Source: Tubiluchus corallicola
Taxonomy: Eukaryota > Priapulida > Priapulimorpha > Priapulimorphida > Tubiluchidae
DNA: 64,000 nucleotides
Direction: 5' to 3'
Assembly: GCA_030141605.1 (NCBI GenBank)
Contig: JAQGDQ010000135.1
Location: forward strand, 466,620-530,619
Shown here one piece after another: positions 34,546 to 45,900 of this stretch. Made by a program: the position numbers and the translations under genes. Under the pieces are notes generated by a model. The model ran no database searches. It was not told the origin of the DNA and saw only the letters and a program-made list of their open reading frames with translations. Position 1 is the stretch's first letter; each line of letters starts with the position of its first letter.

Positions 34546-36255
34546 CTGATATGCATGACTGAAGCCATTCTCAGACTTCCCTTTACCACACCATTCATGT
34601 GTTTTGTGACATTCATGACATTACAGTTATGAGATCATGTTTTCCATATGACTGAATCAAAACCCATTAATACATGCATAAATAAATAATACCTCGAAAG
34701 CTAGTTTAAAGACAGTCATCTCACACCCTACAAGAATAATTATGAGACATTTCACTACATAAGTGGAATTAAAATGTCAAGAAAATCAATTGCTTCGTCG
34801 TTTTAAAGAACTACTAAATGGAGAATTTATTTAACCGTACACATACGTGACTAAGATGATACAATCAGAAACAGCTAGTCTCGGGCATGAGCTTTCAAAC
34901 AGCAGTAAGATTTAGGAATTTTTCTCAATACTTGACATATTTTTTCGAAAGCATAAAATACGTTCGCTAACACTATTCTATAACAAATACACACAAATTT
35001 ATAAACAATTAATTGAGCAAAAAATTTAACATGGCAATAAAAACTTTTGTCAACCATGCCAAGTGAAAAGAAATGAAAAAAACTACCAGTATACTTTTAT
35101 CAATTACTGACCAATTGTTTTCACTATAAATTTTTAACATGGAAAATCAATTGTAACAGCAGCATTACCACAGCTCATATTGGCAATAAAACTATATCAG
35201 AAGCAGGAAAGATTATTACATTCATATAATATTATCAACATAGTCAATCGTACAAAATACAAACACTGGTACAAAATTACTATAGTGATATGTAAACTTA
35301 CAATTACTGTACTAGTACCAGAAGGTATTAATAACCCAAATTACTATAATAAGACTAAGCAGATACAAGTAATGTAAAAGTTGATATAATTTGCTATGCT
35401 AGCAAACAATACTATATGTAAACTACAGAGTAATGATGGCTGTGTGTATTGCGTAAGTTTAGTAAAAATCCAGGACATTTTTAAGAAGTTACGTATTTGA
35501 CAGAATGTAGATTCTAGCTGATTACAACACAGTTTTTTTAAAAACACCAGACACATTTACCATTGGCTCACATTTTTAGTTTCCTTCTGTATTCGCGTAT
35601 CTAATGATTCTAGACAAATATTTTCTTGAATTATCAGTACCCATATTACCTCACAGTTGAGACCAGAAGATCGAGTGATACTATGAATGCACTTTTGAAC
35701 ATGCTTAACAGTTTGACATCTTCTTGCCATTGTTTGCAGCAAACAAAACTAAAATAGAGACGGGAATATTGTCTTATCATTTGTCACGAGACAAAGTTCA
35801 AAAATTTCAATTATATTAAATTTTACAATTAGAAAAACAATACTCTTAAATTTATACATGCAAGAAGCACGTCAAATTAAACACAGTGGAGGTATCACTA
35901 TAGCACAATCACAGGCATTTCTTAGGTTTTTTATATACTTATCTATCTCGTCTTACGAAATAAGAGAGTAGTGTAAGCTCAAAATGTGAGCACACTCACT
36001 TCTAAAGGGCATGTAGCGAAGCGAGAGTTTCAGCTACATAGGTTTGTATGAAGGACAATTACCAGTATGTACATAAACCAAAGTTCATTACGTGTATGTG
36101 CACAAATAGTGCACGCATCAAAGTTCAAAGAAACAGAATGTAAAAATTACAGTTATTACAATAAGAAAACTAGATCCTTTCTTCAATTTTTGTAAAAGCG
36201 TCTTTAATAAAGAGAACAATATTGAGGAAAAACTGTTATTCTAAGTGAAAAAGCA
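34546..36255. other. No gene recognised
   Basis: AT-rich region upstream of the galactosyltransferase-like gene. A 58-codon minus-strand frame begins ATGGCAAGAAGATG near 35730; it has no motif I can place and no clear splice partner. The cytoplasmic-tail exons of the Turtle-like gene could in principle lie here, but I could not identify any. Confidence 0.4.
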
Positions 36256-37236
36256 ATGCGGGGAATGAAACAATGGGTTGTGCTAATGACATTGGTGGTT
36301 GCAGTTTACTTGGCACTCAGACATATTGTGGAAAAGAAGGTTGTGCTAAAAACAATACTGATTAGGAATTACAAATTTCCAAAATATATGATACCTTGTG
36401 GTGATTCGTTTGACTGCATGAGTACAATTTCGTCAATGTGTACCGGGAAGGTTGAGTTAATGGCATTTGTGCTGTCGAAATCATCAGACAAACAGGATAG
36501 AAAATGCATTCGAAACACGTGGGGTTCAGTTATAAAGCAACAGCCAAAGCTGAATCTGGTTTTTCTCATTGGAAAAAGTGAAAATAGCACCATGCAAGCT
36601 TCAATAGTGAAAGAAAACAAGGTACACAGGGACATCATACAGATAGACGTTGAAGATCACTATGATAATTTGGTGCATAAATCAGTAGGGATGCTGTCCG
36701 TTGCACGCCAGTTTTGCCAGCAGGCTCGGTTTGTGGCTAAAGTCGATAGCGATGTATTTTTAAATGTTTATAATATTACAGAAAATTTGCATCGTGTGCA
36801 TGACAATATTATCATTGGCCGATTGCTAAAAAACAAAGTGCCAATTCGTGATCCTGGAGACAAATGGTACATATCAGAAATGGAGTACAGTAAATCTGTT
36901 TTCCCTGACTACGTTTCTGGGCCGGCTTATTTTATCGGCCAAAAGGCTTTAACACACTTATATAGAGCAGCACTAACAGTGCAACTATTTAGAATGGAAG
37001 ACATTTACATTACGGGATTACTAGCAGAATATGCAGGTGTCATTCGTAAAAACATGCTGCATTTCTATGCAACAGACAAGCAGATAGACAGATATGATGG
37101 CTTGAAGCATCCAGAAGATGCAATGGTTTTGCATCCTTTATCAAATGAAAAGCTCAGGTTAGCTTGGAAAACTTACTTGGCAAACACCAACAAATTAAAA
37201 CAAACACACAGTAAACTGTCTACAAAGAATATATAA
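36256..37236 (+). CDS. Beta-1,3-galactosyltransferase-like protein (GT31), single exon
   Basis: Type II Golgi glycosyltransferase of family GT31, 326 residues, one uninterrupted frame. Residues 7-22 form a signal anchor (WVVLMTLVVAVYLAL) with a short stem. The GT31 motifs appear in order: RKCIRNTWG (82-90), LVFLIG (101-106), a DIIQIDVEDHYDNLVHK segment (126-142), KVDSDVFLN (162-170) with the metal-binding D-x-D at 164-166, FPDYVSGPAYFIG (216-228) and MEDIYITG (247-254) carrying the ED pair thought to include the catalytic base. Enzymes of this family transfer galactose or GlcNAc from a UDP-sugar in beta-1,3 linkage; the acceptor cannot be predicted. Many animal beta-1,3-GalT genes have an intronless coding region, so this need not be a retrocopy. 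The D-S-D replaces the more usual D-D-D, which still fits the D-x-D rule. Confidence 0.9.
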   Translation: MRGMKQWVVLMTLVVAVYLALRHIVEKKVVLKTILIRNYKFPKYMIPCGDSFDCMSTISSMCTGKVELMAFVLSKSSDKQDRKCIRNTWGSVIKQQPKLNLVFLIGKSENSTMQASIVKENKVHRDIIQIDVEDHYDNLVHKSVGMLSVARQFCQQARFVAKVDSDVFLNVYNITENLHRVHDNIIIGRLLKNKVPIRDPGDKWYISEMEYSKSVFPDYVSGPAYFIGQKALTHLYRAALTVQLFRMEDIYITGLLAEYAGVIRKNMLHFYATDKQIDRYDGLKHPEDAMVLHPLSNEKLRLAWKTYLANTNKLKQTHSKLSTKNI

Positions 37237-37689
37237 AAAACCGTGCCTGTAGTTTTTTCTAAACTCCTCGAATTGCTCAGTAGCGCACGTACTTACGGAA
37301 GGCGTAGTGATTGAGTGGTATAGTCGAATGATCTATTGATTACTTGCCTAGCAGTCGATCGGTACATCTGCTACTAAATTGATGCACCTCATGTACAGGT
37401 ACAGCCAAATCTGCACTCATGATTGATAATATTTGTGCTTCTACCATGTGCTTTTTTCAGGGCATTCATCGTTTTTGTTCACAGAGAAAGTTAATTCGTC
37501 AAACTTTTCTTGGATACATGTAAAACAGCAGAAAATTAGATAGTCATTGTACTTGTAATGATAGTAAGTCATGTAGCAAAGCTGCATTAATTTCATCGAG
37601 ACTGCAGTTAATAGATCAAGTACCTACTTTTCTCAGCACCTCGTAACCGTTACCGTTATTGTCGAAGGATAGAGGTTAAGCACAAATAG

Positions 37690-38930
37690 TTTATGGACCT
37701 CTCCACTCTTCCTTGTTTACTTTATTAACATAAAAAATGAACATAATCGGTGGCCATACATGCTACTATCATGAAGTGTAGCACAAGGTTACCTGTTGCC
37801 ATTGTGGCAACCTGAGGTCTATATATATTTCTGAATTGCATTTCCAGTGTCTATCAAGACGAAGCTTAAACTGGGCAGGGTTGGCGGCTTGAACTACAGT
37901 GTCAGGCAGCATGTTCCACTCATCAATTACTCGCCTTGCAAATGTGAACCTCTTTCTACTCTACCTTTGGGGAACTGTTCTCTTCTTGATTTTGTAGGAG
38001 TGACCTCTGGTACCATGGTATGTCTTGTCGATGGAAAAATATTCGCTGTTGATGGTTTCTATACCTTTAAGGATACGAAATGTTTGAATTAAATCTTGTC
38101 TTTTGCATCTATACTTCAGAGTTGTAAGGCGCAGACTCTTGCAACATATGGTAAATGAGAAACAGCAGGTCGAGTCTCGCCGTTGTATACTTTCAAATTT
38201 CCTTATCATGTCTTGAAGATTTGGGCTCCATATCACATCACCATAATCCAATATAGGGTGAATCATTGATTTATATAGCTTGGTCATCATAGATCCATCA
38301 AGAAAAGAAAAACTATGTTTGATTAAGGTCAGTTTTCCATGTGCTTTATTAACAACGTTGTTTACATGTGTTTGAAAATTAAGCACACTGGCGATGGTGA
38401 TACCCAGATCTTTTACTTCTGTGACGCTTATAATTTCTCTAGAACTCTCATGTGCCATTTTATATGTACGATCTGCAATATCATGCCTTCCAATAGTCAG
38501 GAGTTAACATTTTTCAGTGTTAAATTCCATTTGCCATTGGCGACACCATTGGTCAGCACAGTTAATATTATTCTGCATGACCTCAGGCAGCATGCTTTTC
38601 CATATATTTTAGTGTCGTCTGCAAACAGGCTTTTACTGCAGTTGAAAACTTCAGGAAGATCATTTATGCAAATAGTAAATAAAATAGGTCCAAGCACACT
38701 TCCCTGAGGTATACCGCTGGTCACATTTGCCCATTCTATAATTCTTGCCCGTTGACTACTACACATTGCTTTCTCCGACAAAGAAAACTATTAATCTATG
38801 TTAGCAGGTGACCAGAAATTCCGTATGTCTCAAGTTTTTGAAGCAGTCCAGACGGGGGACTCAATCAAACACTTTTAAAAAATCGTAATAGATAACATCA
38901 ACTTCGCCTTTATTATCAAGTAAATCCATC
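37690..38930 (-). mobile_element. CR1-like LINE relic, reverse transcriptase C-terminal half
   Basis: Minus-strand frames give, in order, EVDVIYYDFLKVFD (palm A, about 38920-38870), SGIPQGSVLGPILFTICIND (38727-38668), FADDTKIYG with the catalytic F-A-D-D (about 38640-38610), and WNLTLKNVN. These are followed by a 165-codon frame with EVKDLGITI, LYKSMIHPILDYGDVIWSP and KFESIQRR, ending near 37961. Order and spacing match CR1/Jockey-clade polymerases. A stop in the first block and frame changes show it is inactive. It lies between the GT31 gene and the membrane-span exon of the Turtle-like gene. Confidence 0.88.
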
Positions 38931-38958
38931 CATTAATTAATTATTAACAATTACTTAC

Positions 38959-39924
38959 CGTATCTTTTATCACTGTACTTTTTCCGTTTGTCCTTCTTTG
39001 CATATTTACTGCAGAAACGCACCGCTATGAGTGCTAAAACACCGGTAACAGCCAGGAAAGTCAGACCACCAATGAGTCCCGCTTTTCCCGCCCTTCCTAA
39101 CTGGAATGGTTTTCCTGAAAGAAAACATCTCCCTGATTTAATGATGAAGACATATATTGCAGTCTAAATAGCCAGCATAACTTCAATTAGAGACGTGTTA
39201 AACGAAAATACACATTATTTAGCCATTTTGGGATTATTTTGTTGTTATCACTTTTAACTATAAATATAACAAAACTGTATATACAGTGTGAGGTAAATTT
39301 ACACTATTGCAGTATAAAAATTTTCAGGTGCAAAGGGAATTGCCACTCATTTGAAAATTATGAAATTATGCAAACTCACTAAATAAGCATGTCCAAGCAT
39401 GAGGTTATCAAGACTTTAATGTGATTTTACTAATTGTAACAAGTTGCTTATCCCACTTGTTGTTGAATCTTGCTAAATTTTTTTTGCAAATTTCTAATAT
39501 ACCTAACTTCCAGGGAGCTTATCTATAACAAAAATAACTAAGACAGTAATAACTAAAACAATAATATAAAACTATGTAATAATATTGTACAGCACAAAAA
39601 ACAAAGCATACATACTTGGTATGTCTAAAAATTTTTCTGCGCTTGGTTCACTAAATGATGTTAAAGTGAATGCGAAGACACGGAACCGATATCTCACCCC
39701 AAACTGCAAATTTGTAGCAAAATATTCGGTTTGAGTGCGAAGCAACCGCGGACTGAGCTGCCTCCAGTGAGCATTCTAGAAAAACAAAACATAAAAATGT
39801 TATATTAATACTTTAGTACATTTCATGTATTTACATTATTTGTAATTATTAGCAAAGTAGTCTTTAAGATTCTGTCACGAAAAATCATGTAATCAAAAGC
39901 TGCACATAATTTCATTTTTTATTA

Positions 39925-39955
<31 letters not shown>

Positions 39956-42900
39956 TCTGTTAGGCAACTAATAATGAAACTGTTTTGGTGGATATTACAC
40001 TCTAATGTTGATTTTTAAAAATGATGTATAGAAGTAAACTATTATCTTTTACCATTTTATCTTCCTTATATTCAACAATATAGTAAACAATGGGCACAGT
40101 TTTATCATTTGGTTCTTTCCACACAATTTTAACACCAGAAGTGCCGTCTGGAGCCGTTGCCACTGTTGCCGTGACGTCAAGTGGTCGACCCGGCTGTGGA
40201 CCTGAAAGACGTTTGCAAGAAATGTGTGATAATTATAGTAACCTGTGCTTAGAGAGAAATGTTTGATGATTATGGTAGTCAAATAGGAAAGTTTATGGCA
40301 TTATTAATGTCGCTTCTGTGTTATAATAAATAACAAAACACGATAAATAAAGATTAAAATTTTGGCTTTTCGAAAAAATCAGACTACTGTTAGGAAAATA
40401 GCATCAAGGAGGCTACATTTTTCCAGAGAATGTGTTACGACAATACCAAACATGAATCATTGGTCTTTGCTGGTGTGCTGACTTGATACACATTTGTGTA
40501 AACTTAATTTATCCCACACAGGACAAGGTGAATAGCCGAGTAGTTATGTCAAGTAATCAAAGCTAAGGCAAGGACACTAAGCAACGCTAAGGCTGGCTAG
40601 TGAATAGACGGGAAAATCGGTGGCCACTTTTATTACTTGCTCTAGGTATCTGCGAGAGGGTTTTCCAAACTCAAGACAAGATGAAGTGAGCTGAGAAGTA
40701 TTTCTCACAAAAATTGAGTCGAGACGAAAAATCATCAGAAAAATGAAACTATAGTGCCAAAGTAATTAAATTTCAATTAAAACACAATTTTTTATTCACG
40801 TAAACAAAGGTGTCCGTCCTATGTACTCAAAATGGCACAAAATATTTATCAAAATCAGCAACAAAAACAGAATAAGTAATTAAACTGTGTTAGTACGGCA
40901 ATTTAGGATGATATTCAGTTAGGTAAATAAAGAAAAACTTTTGAAAACCAAGAACTTTTGCTATTGTGTGTCATTTCTCAACCAATATATTCTTGCCTAT
41001 TGAGACTAGATGAAATCGAGTACTCACAGGCTCCAAAGTCACTCTCAATAGTTTCAGTCACCATGATGATTCTGTCACTTTACCTCAGAAAAGAAGGATA
41101 TACGTATAATTGATAGTATTGCATATCTCTACCTGTTAAGTGGGTCATCTTAGAGAAGCTTAGCCTTTGGTGCTTAGTACTTACAATAAACATGCAACTA
41201 TCGGAAACTTGATTTTTAATTTTTAATTTCATTTTAATTTTACCTGCTGGCTCAAGGATCGGTGGAATAAAAGTCGAGCCATGGGCATCAGTTGGCAACT
41301 CAGTTCCTAGACTTTCATAACCTAAAACAGAATCATGCCCATTTTAAATTTTATTTTGCACGTCGGTTTGCAAGTAAACTGCTACAGTTTTTTTTAGAAA
41401 AACTTCAAGGGAAAATTAAGAACACATTCAAGGTAAAGTTCACTCTACAGCTTTAAAACAACTAAACTGCATATTTTCTTGATTGCAAAATGGTTTAATC
41501 AGCAACTCATAAACGTAAGCGCTGCGCATTTCTTCTTATAAACAGAACTAGACTATAGATTTCACCTGATTCACTTACAATTTCAATTGACAACAAAATC
41601 TAGAACCAGGCCAATATTTCTCCCGCAAACTAATGAAAAGTTGAGCATTTTCCACAACACTATTAGATGCAGCTGTAGCTAAATGTCCCCTGCTGCAGGG
41701 GTGTGTGAAATAACTTGCCTGCTGATTGGGCAATCAATGAAAATGATTGACATTATGTTAGATGTCAATTGTTACAGTGAATTAATTACTGCTTACTTTT
41801 ACTTCTCGACACGACAACAGGTGAGAACATTCCGAATCCAAGCTCATTGTTAGCTCTGATCGTATACTCATAATCAGTGTTTGGCAGTAGATTGTAAACT
41901 GTGAAAGATGTGGCATTGTGTGGCTTCACTTGTATGGTCTTCCAGTCCTTGTCTTCACTGTATGTTGGCTTGTACCTGCAAAATGCGTTTTTTTTAAATT
42001 ATTCTGCATGCTGAAACAGCCATCACCATGCAAAGTGTCCTCTTCTTTTCTCTACCTGTATCTTTTAAATAATGGCAGCAACACCACATAAACAAATGCT
42101 GCAGCGTGATAGTTCAGTGCCATCTATCACAAGTTTTAATAATTAATTAGTAATTAGAGTATTAGGAACTTTTTGAATCAACTTACATAAAACCACTGTA
42201 CTGTCATGGAATAAGGAATTGTTATACAGCAAGCGTAAGGGCATTGAACAACATCCTTTTTCAATTTCCAATTGGTAAGACTCCATCACTAGTTTCTAAA
42301 CACTACCACATTACTAGGGATACTAAGTTATTGAACTATGATGATCTTATTATTGTTGTTACACTTAAAACTTATACCTACACTTACATTCTTAAAAAGC
42401 CTAAATCAAAGGAAACAATACTAAAAAGAAGTAGAATGACCACCATCCCCTAACGGAGTGTAAAGAAAGGTGGTTTTGGCATCTAAGGAATCTCAGCTCA
42501 CACAGAAGACAAGCAGATGACCCATCACTTGGACAATCATTCTTCCGCTAGCAGACAAACGAAGCCAGGGATGTGCAAATTGCGGCCCGCCGAGAAAATT
42601 AGCGTGGCCCGCAAGGAGATTTTGTCAACCTAATGAAAGTGCGGCCCAGGCGATTAATTGAGTGTATCCAGCTGAAGTCCGTACCACGATCCCAAAGATA
42701 GTGTGGGTAGTTTTTTTCTACTAGATCGGATGCCATTAACCCTTACAAGACGGTTGTAACTAAATATCACTGTACTATACAGACTGTGTGATACACATTA
42801 CTAATATGCATTGTAATGAAATTACCACTATCTGTCCTGAAAGTAGAAATATATAGTTTGTAATATAAATTTTAATAACTTCTAAAATACTTTCTTGAGT

Positions 42901-45900
42901 GTAGTAGTAATGATGTAAGCAGGTCGGATGCAAAAATAACGTTATTAGGCCTTTCTGCACTTGGGTCCTTGATCAAACTGCCTGTGGCCCGCAGGAATTG
43001 CGGGAAAGTTTAATGTGGCCTGGCTAGTCAGATAATTTGCACACCCCTGAACTAAGCACTTTAGTTAGTAGGAAGGAGACTACAAAGTTCTGCTCGAGTA
43101 TCAAATGGCTTGATAGACCAAGACACAAGTAGGATTCGAACACAGAATCTCTAGATCGACAGCCAAGTGCCTTAACCACTCAGTCACTCTGTGCTTTCTT
43201 AGCTGGGACTTTTCCAAAAATCAATAATTTCCTTAGGAGAAGAAAAAAACAGTACTAGCACTTTTATCATTCACTTCACAGTTGTCTAAATATCAATGGT
43301 CTGAAGCTTGATCAGATTCACTGCTGCAAGAAAAATCCGGAACATTAAAAGCACCTTATATAGTAATAAACACAATTGCATTTGGTAGAAGTATAAACTT
43401 TGTGTTTGAAATAGTCTTTTGGGCGAGTGTGTGGTGTTCACTGCATCACATCACTGGCTCTGAATGTTTTTGGTAAGCTGAAGAAAGTGGCATCAGCTAT
43501 AGAGTATAGACTCAAATTTTAAACAGTCTTATAAAAGAGCATGTACGAAGTAAATGTACCACAATTCGTAGGTCTGCAAATGTCGTCCACGTAGTCCATC
43601 AAAGGCCGGATCCCACAACACAGTGGCAGAGAAAACAGCAGAGGCAACTCTAACATTTGTGGGAGCATGTGGTGTAGTTTCTGCAAAAACAAAACTAACT
43701 TTAATATAAGATAGCTTAGTAAATGCGCATTGCAAATGTAAAGAACAGCCTATTTAAATAATGGCAGACAACGAAGACGACCACAACATGATTGCATTAT
43801 CACCGCAAAAAATGTGTAAAAAATTCATAGACAAATGTTCTTAATTTTCTACCAAACTTTTCTTTTTGTAATGATTAACGTAAAAGATTAACTACTTTTA
43901 ATAATTTTTCAATGTTTGTCCTAGACATATATCACAAAGAAGAGGAAAGTATCTTAGCAGAAACAAAAGGATAATTAGATAAACAGAAACAATAATATGG
44001 CTATAGGCCTACTACTAATATTGTGTTCATCAGTCACAATAAACTAAAATAATGAAAGAATAAAAATGTCCAGTTCTGGAGACATCTCTATATCTAGTAG
44101 GGTGTTCTAAGATGGATGTATAAAAAAGTTCTGTCAAGAATGTCAGCATAATTTGGCCTATTAATTACATAAAAGTCGGTTTCATGGTCGCAATAAGTTT
44201 AACTAGCAATTATGAGCATTTAACTATCACTAATTTCCACTAGATAGTGACATTTATACAAAAAGGTTTACCTTAAGAATCTACTTTGTTCTTGTTAGAA
44301 AAACCACCAGAGAAACTGCTATAATTATTATGGTAATTAAGTAAGCCTTTCTTCCTGCTTTCCTGGTATTATCAGTAGTAAAAAGTGAGCATAAAGAAGT
44401 GTGACGTAAATGTTATCAACTGTGGACATGCACATAATGTACTTTGCACTGTCGTCACAAAACACTTGAGCACTTAAAATAAACGTAACGAAGAATACAA
44501 GCTAGTATACTTTATACTTTATGCTCTAGACATATAAGTTTAGTGTGGAGTGTAACAACTCACTTACTTGCCGTATTAGTTTATTATGCACTGTGAAGTG
44601 TAACTGCTAGTGTGTTTGCCTAATGATGTTTTTCGTATATAAGAGCATCAGAAAAACTTTAAATAGCATATAAGAGTAAACAGTTTATTTGTACTTTTAT
44701 ATATGATTATCTCTGGTTTGTTTGAACAACATACAAAGATGTATATTTTTCTGCTATGTCAGACTTATGGACATCACTTTACGTGAACTCATTGTCTTTT
44801 TGCAACCTACGACATTTCATACTCTGAACAATAACACCAAAAAGGTATTATAAGAGACACATGTCAGATTATGACGAGTGTGCATACACGGGCTGTTATT
44901 CAGTCCTAGCATGTTGTTTGTGCGTTGGTATATTCGTCATTACCCCAGCTATTACATCATTAGCACTTGGCATAAAATTCAATGAAAGCGATTTCAGACC
45001 AGCAATTCCGATGATAGTACTGGGGTCAATGTTCACAGGATTTGGATTGCTAGCGCTTCTGCTTCCATTTTGTTATATTCAAGAAATAAAGGAGGAATAT
45101 CACCTCTGTCCAAGGTAAATGGTTTAACATGATGATGTTTTGAACACTTGTCAAAATGTTGTCAAGACATGATGTTTAATTTACAAATGATTTCATCCAA
45201 AGATTAAATGAACTACATGTAGATTTAAACGAATTAACTTGGTCTCAATCAGATTTGGATGTTGCTTAGCATAGGTGAGCATGTAAATACAAAACGGTTG
45301 GCTCTGAAACCCTTTAGGTTATTATTCATTATTCATACCATTAACATTATTCATGGTAACCCAATACTGAATTTTGTCTTCACTACTACAGGAGCTTTAG
45401 AGGAGGTAGATTGGAAAAGAGAAAAGTAACCAAATATTTAATGCGCAGCTAGAGCTCAGATCCCACTTGCTGTGAAAGAGTTGTTGGAATCAAGTCGGTT
45501 GTCTTGGAGATATAGCATGGAAATACAGACGACTGAGAATAGGAGTTGACCAAGGGTGTTCAGGATCAAGATCGTCACGAAACCGTCCTGAACCTCGGAC
45601 TACCTAGGGTTTAACTGAGCTGAGTGAGCCATCAAAACAGTGTGGTTTCTTATCTGGAAGTGTTTTAGTAAATTACTAATTTAATAAGCAATATTTGGTA
45701 GATAGAGCTAAGAATCTCCATGCCTCTCCAAAAACATTCGTCAATCAAATGTTTCTTTATCTAGGATAGAAGTAAACACATCTCGGAAGAAGTTTGCAGA
45801 AGGAGTGGGCTGTTGCTTCGCCTCAGCTGTCTTTTTTATTGGAGGGATTGCTTACTTCATAGTCTGCATCCAAAATCAAGACGGAGCAATCTCTGCCATT

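Noticed and set aside
35557-35742. 61-codon minus-strand frame as a cytoplasmic exon of the Turtle-like gene
   Set aside because: The phase-1 join from the membrane-span exon through the nearest acceptor runs into a stop, and no Turtle/IGSF9 tail feature is visible.
37304-37380. Possible tRNA-derived sequence (TGATTGAGTGGTATAGTC)
   Set aside because: The A box is plausible, but no acceptable B box follows.
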